Origin: Chitinophaga sancti
GTDB lineage: Bacteria; Bacteroidota; Bacteroidia; Chitinophagales; Chitinophagaceae
Direction of reading: 5' to 3'
Assembly (NCBI RefSeq): GCF_034424315.1
Contig: NZ_CP139972.1
Span: 5,766,001 to 5,830,000 of the forward strand
DNA: 64,000 nucleotides
Positions within the stretch are counted from its first letter, which is position 1. Each line of letters starts with the position of its first letter. A program made the translations under genes and the position numbers. The notes below the pieces were generated by a model. That model saw nothing but the letters and a program-made list of their open reading frames with translations. It searched no databases and was not told the DNA's origin. Of the stretch, positions 36,362 to 46,089 are shown piece by piece.

Positions 36362-36440
36362 TCGGGATTCCTGATGGAATCGTATAGTCTTTTAAACGAT
36401 TCTCAAGAGGTGTTTTTATTTGTGATACAACCCTTTTTAT
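36362..36440. repeat. dispersed repeat family B, copy 1
   Basis: About 75 bp are closely similar (roughly 80 percent by eye) to 61186-61262 in the same orientation. Shared segments include TTCCTGATGGAATCGTAT and GTCTTTTAAA. The copy contains the small palindromes GATTCC/GGAATC and GAATCGT/ACGATTC, so it can form a hairpin. It lies between the receptor gene and its terminator. Confidence 0.7.
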
Positions 36441-36448
36441 AATTTGTA

Positions 36449-38893
36449 TTAAAACTTGAATGCAACTGTACCGGTGAAGCTTCTCGTCTTCTGAGGATTC
36501 ATAGAAGAATAACCTACCCAATAGTGTTTATTAGTCAGGTTATCCACCTTGGCAGCAAACCTGAACTTAGATGTTTCGTACGATAAAGTAGCATTCAGGA
36601 TTGCATAAGAAGGCAGGATGAATACACCCTGGCTGATACTGTTTACAATCTTTATTTCGCTTGCGTAGTTAGCACCGGCACCAACGCTTAAACCTTTCAG
36701 TTTACCATTTGATAAGCGGTAGCTCAACCACAAATTAGCAGTAGTTGGAGCACCCGCAGTAGACGGACGACGGCCATCCACATCTGGAAGACCGGTCACA
36801 TCGACATTGATATATTTGGATTCGTTATATCCATATCCTGCCACCACGCTGAAGCCCTGGAATGGATTTGCTATCACACTTACTTCTACACCTTTACTTT
36901 TTTGTGAACCATTCTGGAGGTAGTAATTAGGGTGCGCATTATCTGCACGGAGAACATTGTCTACCAGGATATCGTAATAGCTGACAGTACCTGTCAGTCT
37001 ACCTTCAAACATATCCATTTTTACACCACCTTCCCACTGATTAGCCTGTTCTGGTTTGGATGTTTTGCTGACACCCTCACTCACGTAAATAGGTGAATTT
37101 GTATTCGTGAACCCATTCTGGTAGTTACCGAATAAGGACAGACGATCTTTAATCACCTGGTAAACGATACCGAATTTAGGAGACAATGCTACCTGGTGAT
37201 ATGCACCAGTGAGCGTAGCCTGTGTTTCGCTGTAGTTTCCTTTGAAATCAAAGTAGTCTATACGTAACCCGGCCTGAACTGACAGTTGATCTGTAATGTT
37301 GAACACATCAGATGCATAGGCACTGTAGTTATATCTTTTGTAGATATAAGGATACCTGACAAGACTACCTGCTGCCTGGTAAACAGAACTCATGTTTGCA
37401 GCATTGAAATCGCTGTAGTTTGATATCACACCATGAGTAGATACGGTGTCATAATTTTTGCTGATGAAGATCTGGTTAGAGTTGAGCGTGAAGAAGTCAA
37501 TTCCACCTACAAAACGGTTTCTGAATTTTCCAATCCTGAAATCACCAATGAAGTTTTGTTGAATCTCTGTTGTATTTGCCTTACTATTCCTGGTAGACTG
37601 GTCTTCGCGGGAAATACGATCGTTTGATACCAGGTAGAAGTAAGGACCGAAACCATTGGAATAACTATTGGTCATAGATACGACTGTTTGAGAATTCCAC
37701 TGATCAGAGATCTTATAGTTCATCGTACCAAAGAAGTTTGAATTACGGCTGGTAGATGTCAGATCTTCGTTCGCAAAAGTGCGGTTGTAATCAATGTTCA
37801 GCTTATCAGCTCTCTGTGCACTCAGTTCGGAAACATTATGACCCCATGGGAAGAAGAAGAATGTATTTCCATTACCTTCCCCGCTAAAGAATTCAGCTTC
37901 CAGTAAAATATTTAACCTGTCATTGATCTTGTAAGAAAGGCTGGGGGCAAATGCAAATGTTTTATTATGACCATTGTCCATCCAGCTACCTTGTGAGGTA
38001 TAAGCTGTATTTAAACGGAGCAGCACATCTTTTGCTGAATCCAGTGGTGTATTTATATCAGCCATGATCCTGTTGTAAGCATAGCTTCCGCCTGCAATTG
38101 CCACCTCGCCACCAAAGTGATCATAAGGCTTCTTGGTAACACGGTTAATCAGACCACCATAAGAAGTTAACTGATTGCCAAACAATGTAGCATTTGGCCC
38201 TTTGATGACTTCGATGTTTTCGATATTAGCAGCATCTATTACAGAAGAGACGTTACCCGCTACTCCATTACGGAACTGGCTTTGAACAATAAAACCACGT
38301 GAGTTATAATAAGCACCACCGTCACCACTTCGGTTAGTTGCTTCCCACATCTTAGTGATACCAGGTGCATTTCTCATCGCATCATCTACCGTATATACCT
38401 GTTGCTGTGCCAGCAGATCTTTAGTGATCACTGAATACACAGTAGGGTTTTCAACGTTAGCCAAAGGCAATTTAGATACATAATTACTGGAGCGTTTTAC
38501 CAACTTAGTCTGGTTCCCTGTAATCACTATCTCAGAAAGCTGTTTACTGGATACTTCCAACTGGAACTTCACAGTCGCCATCTTACCCGCTTCAACCGTC
38601 ACATCCTCTGTCTTATTCGCATATCCTGTAAAAGAAATCGCCACCTGGTAACTTCCCGCAGGCAGATTCTTAAACACAAAGGTACCAGCACCATCAGAAA
38701 CCGTCATAAAACTGGTTCCCTGCAGTATCACAGACACATCCGCGGCTGGCTTGCCGTCAGATGTCACAATCTTACCCTTAATTCCACCATTGTTGTCTTC
38801 TAAAGTAGTCGCAGTAGCATAGAAGAAGGAAACAATCATGCTCAGAACAAGCATGAAGGACTTTGTAGCACGTCCTTTGTAAATCCTTATCAT
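36449..38893 (-). CDS. TonB-dependent siderophore-type receptor with N-terminal carboxypeptidase-like domain
   Basis: An 814-residue outer-membrane receptor. After a signal peptide (about 1-28) comes a carboxypeptidase-regulatory-like beta domain (GIKGKIVTSDGKPAADVSV, about 38-120), then the plug (VYSVITKDLLAQQQ, SRGFIVQSQFRNG, IEVIKGPNATLFG) and a 22-strand barrel ending FTGTVAFKF. The SRGF and plug layout are those of FecA/FhuA-like siderophore receptors. It needs TonB-ExbB-ExbD; an ExbD fragment is at the left window edge. No SusD partner or sigma/anti-sigma pair adjoins it. Confidence 0.92.
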   Translation of the reverse strand: MIRIYKGRATKSFMLVLSMIVSFFYATATTLEDNNGGIKGKIVTSDGKPAADVSVILQGTSFMTVSDGAGTFVFKNLPAGSYQVAISFTGYANKTEDVTVEAGKMATVKFQLEVSSKQLSEIVITGNQTKLVKRSSNYVSKLPLANVENPTVYSVITKDLLAQQQVYTVDDAMRNAPGITKMWEATNRSGDGGAYYNSRGFIVQSQFRNGVAGNVSSVIDAANIENIEVIKGPNATLFGNQLTSYGGLINRVTKKPYDHFGGEVAIAGGSYAYNRIMADINTPLDSAKDVLLRLNTAYTSQGSWMDNGHNKTFAFAPSLSYKINDRLNILLEAEFFSGEGNGNTFFFFPWGHNVSELSAQRADKLNIDYNRTFANEDLTSTSRNSNFFGTMNYKISDQWNSQTVVSMTNSYSNGFGPYFYLVSNDRISREDQSTRNSKANTTEIQQNFIGDFRIGKFRNRFVGGIDFFTLNSNQIFISKNYDTVSTHGVISNYSDFNAANMSSVYQAAGSLVRYPYIYKRYNYSAYASDVFNITDQLSVQAGLRIDYFDFKGNYSETQATLTGAYHQVALSPKFGIVYQVIKDRLSLFGNYQNGFTNTNSPIYVSEGVSKTSKPEQANQWEGGVKMDMFEGRLTGTVSYYDILVDNVLRADNAHPNYYLQNGSQKSKGVEVSVIANPFQGFSVVAGYGYNESKYINVDVTGLPDVDGRRPSTAGAPTTANLWLSYRLSNGKLKGLSVGAGANYASEIKIVNSISQGVFILPSYAILNATLSYETSKFRFAAKVDNLTNKHYWVGYSSMNPQKTRSFTGTVAFKF

Positions 38894-39008
38894 AAATCTT
38901 ATGTTGTTTTTTGCGCAGCAAAATTGCAGCTGAAAAAACTGCTATTCATGTCGATTCCGGAAAATCGTTTACGCAAAAAGGAAAATTTATGACGAAACCT
39001 GTCTTTTT

Positions 39009-40817
39009 TTACTGATCCCCTCCCGGTCCCTCCTCATTTCCACCAGCTTCTTCCGCCTGGGCACCAGGCTTCCTCGTCACTTTATCCTGCTCCGCCTCCC
39101 GCAGAAAATCCCTGATCCCCGCCATGATCCTATCCACCATTTTCTGCCTGTACGTCTCATCCAACACATTCATCTCATCCTCCGGGTTACTCAAAAACAA
39201 AGTCTCTATCAGCGCATCCGGAAACTCCGTCGGATTATTCAGTATGAAATTAAAATCCCCGTTATTCCCAAAATCAGACAAGCCCAATCCCAGCAACTGC
39301 GCATGTATCGCCCTGTTAAATGGCTCACAGAACACATGCTTATAATAATTGGCCGTACCATGCACATCCACCGGGTTCACAGATGAATTCAGGTGAATAC
39401 TTATGAGTAGATCAGGGTTCATTTGCCTGTAATACGATAACCTGTCTTCATTTGGTACATACTGATCCGTAGTGCGGGTGGTGAGTACTTTCGCTCCTTC
39501 CTTCTCCAGCGCATTCTTCAGCAACATAGTGATCATCAGCGTTAGCTGCTTCTCGTAATACCCTGCCGCCCCTAATGCACCTACATTCGAACCGCCATGC
39601 CCCGCATCCAGACCAAAAGTCAGGTTTTTCAACTGGAAACTGGCGGGAATATGCTTCACCGCTATCACCAGGCGTGTACTGTCATAATGTACCTTATAAC
39701 CCCAAGGTTGTTTGTGCTTCAGGGAAATGTTCACCCTGAGTACATCAGCGCCCATCTGCTCCCATTTAATCCCCTGCACTTCCTGCATTGAATCCGCAAC
39801 CGGGGTAAAATCCGGCTCCAGGTTTGCCCCATGAATATCCAGGGTGATCTTTCCCGGATCTACCTGCTGGGTGCTGAGGTAGGGAAGCCGCTCAGATAAT
39901 TGTACCGCTATGTAATCGTACCTGGCATCACTCCATGTACGGGTAGCCTCTACGATATTGAGGGGGGTAGGCTCACGCAGGCTAACGGTATCCAGGAGTA
40001 GCTCCGGGATAAAAGCCGTCTGCTGGTTACTGAGTTTTACTTTGTAATAATTGCCCTGTTTACCGCTGATGCGGAGTAATACGTCCTGGTCCAGGTAACC
40101 GATCTTGATAGGCCCCAGGCGATCGCCTTCAGGCGCTATCGTGAGATAGGTGTTCCTGTCAATCGTTCTGCCAGCCAGCAGTTGATTGCGCTGATAAGTG
40201 AGCTTATTGGTGCTTTGCAGTACGGCCGTGTTACCATCCTTATTCTTCAGGAATACAGCCACCTTATTATCCAGCAGGGAATCAGCTTCCTGTATTACAT
40301 AAGACCCCTCATAATATCCTGCCGCACCATATTTGGAAGAAGGTAGTTCATGCAAGGGCGTTTCATGCATCCAGTAAGCCTTACAGCCCGGATAGCCCTT
40401 TATCCTCACGCGGATGGTATCACCCGGAGAGAGCGTGCTGTTTCCTTTGGGAAATACCTTTACATCATCTATTCTGAATACACTGGTTGCTCTAACCGGC
40501 GGCAGTGTTGTATAGTAGTAATTGTAAGTGCGCGATACCTTCTTGCCGGTGGTATCCGTAGTTGTTAGTGTAAAGGAGGTCTTCCCCGGTTTGATAATGC
40601 GTTTTAAGGCAAATACGCCCGTAGGATATACGTGGATGGTATCATCATTCAGCGTTACTTTACAAGCTACACAGGTGCGACCCGACATATATTGCTTCGA
40701 ACTACTGGTATTGATCTCCGTTCTTACCGGCTGTACCATTTTAAGGAAGGCTTGCTCCTGCGCTTTTACTCCAGTAAAGGCTATCTGTATCAGTATGATT
40801 AATGCTGCTATTCTCAT
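39009..40817 (-). CDS. N-acetylmuramoyl-L-alanine amidase (Amidase_3) with long N-terminal region
   Basis: A 602-residue exported enzyme. I start at ATG 40817 because MRIAALIILIQIAFTGVKAQ is a clear signal peptide; the frame extends 12 codons further up without it. Residues about 30-210 contain repeated beta segments, about 215-280 an SH3-like domain (NTYLTIAPEGDRLGPIKIGY), about 285-390 an AMIN-like segment, and about 395-575 the catalytic domain with zinc motif LDAGHGGSNVGA, Glu in YYEKQLT and ISIHLNSS. It cleaves the stem peptide from MurNAc. The C-terminal tail is Glu/Gly-rich and probably disordered. Confidence 0.9.
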   Translation of the reverse strand: MRIAALIILIQIAFTGVKAQEQAFLKMVQPVRTEINTSSSKQYMSGRTCVACKVTLNDDTIHVYPTGVFALKRIIKPGKTSFTLTTTDTTGKKVSRTYNYYYTTLPPVRATSVFRIDDVKVFPKGNSTLSPGDTIRVRIKGYPGCKAYWMHETPLHELPSSKYGAAGYYEGSYVIQEADSLLDNKVAVFLKNKDGNTAVLQSTNKLTYQRNQLLAGRTIDRNTYLTIAPEGDRLGPIKIGYLDQDVLLRISGKQGNYYKVKLSNQQTAFIPELLLDTVSLREPTPLNIVEATRTWSDARYDYIAVQLSERLPYLSTQQVDPGKITLDIHGANLEPDFTPVADSMQEVQGIKWEQMGADVLRVNISLKHKQPWGYKVHYDSTRLVIAVKHIPASFQLKNLTFGLDAGHGGSNVGALGAAGYYEKQLTLMITMLLKNALEKEGAKVLTTRTTDQYVPNEDRLSYYRQMNPDLLISIHLNSSVNPVDVHGTANYYKHVFCEPFNRAIHAQLLGLGLSDFGNNGDFNFILNNPTEFPDALIETLFLSNPEDEMNVLDETYRQKMVDRIMAGIRDFLREAEQDKVTRKPGAQAEEAGGNEEGPGGDQ

Positions 40818-40839
40818 GATTGTCCGGTCGCAAATAAAC

Positions 40840-40875
40840 AAAAAAAATGCCATCCGGCTCTTCGCGGGATGGCAT
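40840..40875 (-). terminator. terminator of the acyl-CoA dehydrogenase gene
   Basis: A 9-bp stem ATGCCATCC / GGATGGCAT with an 11-nt loop, followed by seven T on the minus strand. It lies just before the amidase gene. Confidence 0.88.
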
Positions 40876-40926
40876 ATAGTTGAATTCGAAAGAGATTAAA
40901 TCATAATTGAAAAACTTATAGAGCCT

Positions 40927-42717
40927 TTACAAGCTGTATTTATTATCCGCCAGCAGTTTATCTGCAATCCTTCTCCGCGTGTCTTTCGTGTTCACAGGCG
41001 CCGCTTTTGTAAAGCGTTTTATACCCAGCAGCATCATACGTTGTTCATCACCTTCTGCAAATGAGTTGATGGCATCTTTCGCATACTTGTTAATACGGTC
41101 TGCTGCATCATACAGGTATGTTTTCACAATATCTGCCTGCAATGCATTGGATGCCTCTCCTTCTATTTCTACCCGCTTGAGCAGCCGCAACAGCGCGCTT
41201 TCAGCAAGGAAGGTTTCTATTGCCATATCCGCAATATTCATGAGTATTTCCTGCTCGCTTTCCAGTTTCGCCATCAGCTTCTGAGCAGCAGCACCGGCTA
41301 CCAGTAGGATGGCCTTTTTCAGGTTCACGATCTGCTTTTTCTCAGCACTGAAAGGCGTTTCATCATCACTGCCAAAATCAGGAATGCTCATCAGCTCTTT
41401 CATCACATTCATAGCAGGATTCATCAGGTCCAGCCTGCCCTTCATGGCACGTTTCAGTGTCATATCCAGCGTGAGCAGGCGGTTGATCTCGTTTGTGCCT
41501 TCAAAGATGCGGTTGATGCGGCTATCGCGGTATGCTTTGGAGATCACATACTCATCGCTGAAACCGTTTCCTCCGTGGACCTGCACACCCTCATCCACTA
41601 CATAGTCCAGCGCCTCGGAACCACCTACTTTCAGGATGGCGCATTCTACTGCATATTCTTCCGCAGCACCCAGCAGGGCCTCATTAAAAGGTTTGCCGGC
41701 TGCCAGCAGTTCTTTTTCCTTTTCGTCTATGAGCTGTGCGGTACGATACAGGGCCGATTCATTCACCCAGATCCGGATGGCCATTTCGGCTAACTTATGC
41801 TTGATAGCACCGAAGTTGCCAATAGCTTGTTTGAATTGCTCGCGGGTGTTGGCGTATTCGATCGTGATGCTTGCTGTCTTCTTGGATCCACCCAATGCGG
41901 CAGCACACAATTTGAGACGACCAATATTCAGAATATTGAAGGCAATGAGATGGCCTTTGCCAATCTCGCCCAGTACATTTTCCACGGGTACCTGTGCATC
42001 CTGGAAGTAGATCTGGCGGGTAGAAGATCCCTTGATACCCATCTTATGCTCTTCAGCACCCAGTGTGAATCCCGGTGTGTCTTTATCAACAATAAAGGCC
42101 GTGAATTTATCGCCGTCTATTTTGGCAAATACGGTAAATACATCTGCAAAACCGGAATTGGTGATCCAGCATTTCTGGCCGTTCAGCAGATAGTGTTTAC
42201 CATCGGCAGAGAGTTTGGCGGTGGTCTTGGCACTGAGTGCATCCGAACCGGAATTGGGTTCAGTCAGGGCATAAGCTCCTTTCATCTGGCCGCTGCCCAG
42301 GAAGGGGATGTACTTCTGCTTCTGGGCTTCCGTACCAAAGTACAGGATAGGAAGGGAGCCGATACCTGTATGGGCTGCCATGGCCACAGAGAAAGAGTGA
42401 CCTGCACCCAGGGCTTCATTGATAAGCGTAGCAGTAATGAAGTCCTTGCCTAAGCCCCCGTATTCTTCAGGAAAGGCAGCACCCAGCAAGCCCTGCTCGC
42501 CTGCTTTTTCCAGTAAGGAAGGCATGAGCCCTTCTTCCAGTTTATCGATACGGTCCAGAACAGGTGTGACTTCTTTTGCCACAAACTGCTCGGCCATCTC
42601 TTTGATCATTCTTTGTTCTTCGTTGAAATCTTCGGGAGTAAACACTTCATGTACGGGGCTTTCTTTGATCAGGAACTCAGCGCCCTTCAACGTGGACTTA
42701 TCAACAGTTGCTTCCAT
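40927..42717 (-). CDS. acyl-CoA dehydrogenase, long (VLCAD-like) form
   Basis: An FAD enzyme of fatty acid beta-oxidation, 596 residues. The core (about 25-425) has YALTEPNSGSDALSA and WITNSGFADVFTVFA flavin motifs and the RINRIFEGTNEINR segment with the catalytic Glu position of the very-long-chain group. Residues 430-596 form the C-terminal extension seen in VLCAD/ACAD9-type enzymes, which aids membrane or dimer contacts. No beta-oxidation partner genes are adjacent, although a thiolase/hydratase often accompanies this gene. Confidence 0.93.
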   Translation of the reverse strand: MEATVDKSTLKGAEFLIKESPVHEVFTPEDFNEEQRMIKEMAEQFVAKEVTPVLDRIDKLEEGLMPSLLEKAGEQGLLGAAFPEEYGGLGKDFITATLINEALGAGHSFSVAMAAHTGIGSLPILYFGTEAQKQKYIPFLGSGQMKGAYALTEPNSGSDALSAKTTAKLSADGKHYLLNGQKCWITNSGFADVFTVFAKIDGDKFTAFIVDKDTPGFTLGAEEHKMGIKGSSTRQIYFQDAQVPVENVLGEIGKGHLIAFNILNIGRLKLCAAALGGSKKTASITIEYANTREQFKQAIGNFGAIKHKLAEMAIRIWVNESALYRTAQLIDEKEKELLAAGKPFNEALLGAAEEYAVECAILKVGGSEALDYVVDEGVQVHGGNGFSDEYVISKAYRDSRINRIFEGTNEINRLLTLDMTLKRAMKGRLDLMNPAMNVMKELMSIPDFGSDDETPFSAEKKQIVNLKKAILLVAGAAAQKLMAKLESEQEILMNIADMAIETFLAESALLRLLKRVEIEGEASNALQADIVKTYLYDAADRINKYAKDAINSFAEGDEQRMMLLGIKRFTKAAPVNTKDTRRRIADKLLADNKYSL

Positions 42718-42984
42718 TGTGCTAAAGTTTTATCAGTTAATTTGAGTTACTATTCAAGTTACTTTTTTTAGCTCATATAGCAATTTTAAATCGCGAAAAG
42801 CTAATGCGGGTATTTAATATTATAGCGGCACTTCTACGGCCAATGAGCTGCGCTGAAAGGTCTGCAGGTAATGCCCTGCTAATGTGAACTTTAACAGGCA
42901 ATGGGGAGCCCTTCAAAATGTTCGAAAGTATCCATGGCCAGCCAAAATGCCCCAGCTATAAAAAATCGTTAAAATTGAAAAGGG

Positions 42985-42992
42985 TACATTTG
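42985..42992 (+). promoter_or_regulatory. -7 element of the 43-kb hydrolase gene
   Basis: A perfect TACATTTG ends 5 bp before the ATG at 42997, so transcription would begin at or within the start codon, suggesting a leaderless mRNA. Confidence 0.45.
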
Positions 42993-42996
42993 CGCC

Positions 42997-43797
42997 ATGC
43001 AGTCATTTTATCTTCCATATGAAAACAGCCGCATCCATGGAGCCATCGCCGGCAAAGGCGAAGATCTCCTCATATGCCTGCACGGTTTTGGCGAAAGTAC
43101 ACTGCCTTTTTCCCGGCTGGTACCCACCCTTGGAAAAATCTTCACCATCGTAGCCATCGACCTGCCGCTCCACGGAAAAACCGAATGGAAGGAAAACCGC
43201 CGTTTCGAAAGAGAAGACCTCCATGCTATCATTATCCTGCTCCTGGAAACGCAGAAGAAATCCGTTTTTTCCCTCTTAGGTTACAGCATGGGAGGCCGTG
43301 TAGCCCTTTGCCTCACCGAAATGATGGGCTCACAAATGCGGGAACTGATCCTCCTGGCGGCCGATGGTCTCAGGGATAATCCCTGGCACCAGTTCGTGAC
43401 CCAGACCAGCATCGGCCACCGCCTTTTTAAGCACATCACTTACCACCCGAAATTTTATTTCTGGCTCCTCAATACCGGCAACAAGCTGAAACTCATCAAC
43501 AACAGCCTGCACCGCTTTGCAAACAACAGCATGAATACCCTGCAAAAACGGGAACTGGTCCTTAACGTATGGACCATCATGGCACATATGATGCCCAACC
43601 GCCAGCTGATCAAACAACAACTGGCACAATACCGCATCCATACCCTGCTGATCTTCGGGAAATATGACAGGGTCATTCCATCGTCGTTGGGTATACGCTT
43701 TATGGATGGTACCTTTCCCGCCGAAATGATGGTACTGGACAAAGGCCATCAGCTACTCACGGAAGACCTGGGTGAAATAATATTAGATAAGATATAA
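42997..43797 (+). CDS. alpha/beta hydrolase
   Basis: A 266-residue cytosolic alpha/beta-fold hydrolase. The oxyanion segment is LLICLHGFGES (about 23-33), the nucleophile elbow LGYSMGGRV (Ser near 98), the acid in IFGKYDRVIP and the base in LDKGHQLL near the C-terminus. Substrate unknown. It starts a plus-strand run with a GT2 (8-bp gap) and an ABC permease (3-bp gap), so these are probably co-transcribed although functionally mixed. Confidence 0.85.
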   Translation: MQSFYLPYENSRIHGAIAGKGEDLLICLHGFGESTLPFSRLVPTLGKIFTIVAIDLPLHGKTEWKENRRFEREDLHAIIILLLETQKKSVFSLLGYSMGGRVALCLTEMMGSQMRELILLAADGLRDNPWHQFVTQTSIGHRLFKHITYHPKFYFWLLNTGNKLKLINNSLHRFANNSMNTLQKRELVLNVWTIMAHMMPNRQLIKQQLAQYRIHTLLIFGKYDRVIPSSLGIRFMDGTFPAEMMVLDKGHQLLTEDLGEIILDKI

Positions 43798-43805
43798 ATT
43801 AGCGT

Positions 43806-44948
43806 ATGTATTTTTTTCTGACTGTCTTATTCCTGCTGGGAGGATTGTACGGCATACTGATGATAAGATATGGACATGGCTGGAAGGCATTAGCTCCCTA
43901 TATACCCACTCAACCCATTAGTGGCCTCACCAAAGTGACCGTCATTATTCCTGCCCGCGATGAAGAAGATAACCTGCCTCCCTTGCTGGCAGCACTCCAT
44001 GCCCAGGATTACCCGGCACAGCTCTTTGAAGTGATTGTCATCGACGATTTTTCAACCGACCGTACACCCGATGTGGTAAAGGACTTCCCGGCAGCGAATA
44101 TCAAACTGCTGCAACTGAGCCAGCACCTGAGCGCTACCGAAAGACTGAATTCCTATAAAAAGAAAGCCATCGAGCTGGCAATAGAACAGGCTACAGGTGA
44201 CCTGATCATGACTACAGATGCAGATTGCGTAATGGGGCCTTTATGGATCAGCACCATGGTACGATTCTATGAGCAATACCAGCCTAAATTTATCGCTGCC
44301 CCGGTGAGCTTCTATAAAGAAAATAACTTCTTCAAGATCCTGCAGTCACTGGACTTCCTGACCATGCAGGGCATCACAGGTGCCCTTGCGCAGTTGAAAG
44401 ACGGTACGATGTGTAATGGCGCCAACCTGGCTTATGAAAGAAAGGTGTTCTATGAAGTAGATGCATTTAAAGGGATTGACAATATCGCCTCCGGTGATGA
44501 TATGTTGCTGATGTTCAAAGTGTTTAAAGCATACCCGGATGGGGTGAAATATTTAAAGAGCCAGGATGCCATCGTGGAAACCCTGCCTGTAGATACATTC
44601 AGGGCCTTCATGAACCAGCGGATCCGCTGGTCATCAAAAGCAGATAAGTATGACGATAAGCGACTGACCTGGGTATTGGCACTGGTATACTTCTGGAATG
44701 TGGTATTGCTGTTTGGTGGCGTGTTTTGCATTTTTGCACCCGGTGCCCTGCCTTATTTCCTGGTAGCGATGGTATACAAGGTGGTGCTGGAGTTTTACTT
44801 CCTGATTCCCGTATCCCGGTTCTTCGGGAAAAAGGGAATGCTCAGCTGGTTTATCCCCGGACAGTTATTCCATATTCCATATATTGTAGTGGCGGGATGG
44901 CTGGGCAAGTTTGGTTCTTACCAGTGGAAAGGCCGAAAAGTAAAATAA
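43806..44948 (+). CDS. family 2 glycosyltransferase, membrane-bound
   Basis: A 380-residue processive-type GT2. An N-terminal membrane helix (about 1-20) precedes the GT-A domain with VTVIIPARDEEDNL, VIVIDDFSTD, the DxD motif MTTDADCV and the QRIRW acceptor-site motif (about 276). Two or three hydrophobic helices close the protein. It probably adds sugars to a lipid or polysaccharide at the inner membrane; specificity unknown. Confidence 0.9.
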   Translation: MYFFLTVLFLLGGLYGILMIRYGHGWKALAPYIPTQPISGLTKVTVIIPARDEEDNLPPLLAALHAQDYPAQLFEVIVIDDFSTDRTPDVVKDFPAANIKLLQLSQHLSATERLNSYKKKAIELAIEQATGDLIMTTDADCVMGPLWISTMVRFYEQYQPKFIAAPVSFYKENNFFKILQSLDFLTMQGITGALAQLKDGTMCNGANLAYERKVFYEVDAFKGIDNIASGDDMLLMFKVFKAYPDGVKYLKSQDAIVETLPVDTFRAFMNQRIRWSSKADKYDDKRLTWVLALVYFWNVVLLFGGVFCIFAPGALPYFLVAMVYKVVLEFYFLIPVSRFFGKKGMLSWFIPGQLFHIPYIVVAGWLGKFGSYQWKGRKVK

Positions 44949-44951
44949 ACT

Positions 44952-46031
44952 ATGGCGGAACTCGATATACGTTCATCTTTCCGGCAGCAGGCCTGGGCCA
45001 GGCTCCGACGCAATAGGGGGGCAGTGGCAGGTATGCTGCTGATCGCTATCGCTGTCGTAGTCAGCATCGTTGCCTATTGGGTCTCGCCCGATGGTACGCC
45101 TATGGCGAACCGGATGATCGTAGAAATAGGAGGAAAGCATCCTGGGTTCAGCATTGATCTGCTGGCACTGCCCCGCCAACAAGCCCCTGAAAAGGTGGGC
45201 TTCCTGAAAAGGCTGCTGGATGGCCAGGAGGAAGCGGTGACCTGGGTGCCCCTCAGTAGTTACCAGGCTGCAGGAGACAGCATGATTGTACACCACTTTA
45301 TAGATGAAGAAACCTCCCTGCGGGAAAGTTACCCGGCAGGGGGTACATATATAAAGCACTATAAAGCCTGGCTGGGTACCGATAAGTTTGGGCGGGATAT
45401 CCTCAGCCGGCTGCTGGTAGGAACCAGGGTCAGTTTAAGTGTCGGGTTTATTGCCGTACTCATTTCTCTTACCATCGGCATTTTCCTGGGTGCTATAGCG
45501 GGGTATTTCCGCGGCCTGACGGATGAGGTGGTGATGTGGCTGGTGAACGTGATCTGGTCTGTGCCTACATTATTGCTGGTATTTGCCATTACGCTGGCAC
45601 TGGGCAAGGGTTTCTGGCAGGTTTTCATTGCTGTGGGCCTGACCATGTGGGTGAATGTAGCCCGTATTATCAGGGGCCAGGTGCTGTCACTGAGAGAGCT
45701 GACATTTATAGAGGCGACCCGTGCCCTGGGTTTTGGACATGCCCGTACAATCATTAAACATATCTTACCCAATATCTTAGGCCCTGTGATGGTGGTTGCT
45801 GCCGGCAATTTTGCCACGGCGATCGTGGTAGAGGCAGGGCTGAGCTTCCTGGGAGTGGGGGTACAGCCACCGCAACCTTCCTGGGGACTGATGATCAAAG
45901 AAAACTACAATTTTATCATTACCCACAACCCTTTGCTGGCGTTGGCGCCGGGAGTGGCAATTATGCTTATGGTGCTGGCATTTAACCTGTTGGGAAACGG
46001 ACTAAGAGATGCCATGGATGTGCGGCAATAG
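44952..46031 (+). CDS. ABC transporter permease, OppC/DppC type
   Basis: A 359-residue inner-membrane permease for peptides or nickel. The N-terminal OppC_N helix (GAVAGMLLIAIAVVVSIVAY) is followed by a periplasmic insert of about 100 residues. HYKAWLGTDKFGRDILSRLL then opens the five-helix core, which ends with the EAA loop EATRALGFGHARTIIKHILP. The matching OppB permease, ATPases and binding protein are not nearby, so it is an orphan subunit here, as often in Bacteroidota. It starts 3 bp after the GT2 stop. Confidence 0.92.
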   Translation: MAELDIRSSFRQQAWARLRRNRGAVAGMLLIAIAVVVSIVAYWVSPDGTPMANRMIVEIGGKHPGFSIDLLALPRQQAPEKVGFLKRLLDGQEEAVTWVPLSSYQAAGDSMIVHHFIDEETSLRESYPAGGTYIKHYKAWLGTDKFGRDILSRLLVGTRVSLSVGFIAVLISLTIGIFLGAIAGYFRGLTDEVVMWLVNVIWSVPTLLLVFAITLALGKGFWQVFIAVGLTMWVNVARIIRGQVLSLRELTFIEATRALGFGHARTIIKHILPNILGPVMVVAAGNFATAIVVEAGLSFLGVGVQPPQPSWGLMIKENYNFIITHNPLLALAPGVAIMLMVLAFNLLGNGLRDAMDVRQ

Positions 46032-46089
46032 GCGCTTGTTTCGCATTATAAAAACAATTAATTTTAACCAGATTTTGAAACACCTTTTT

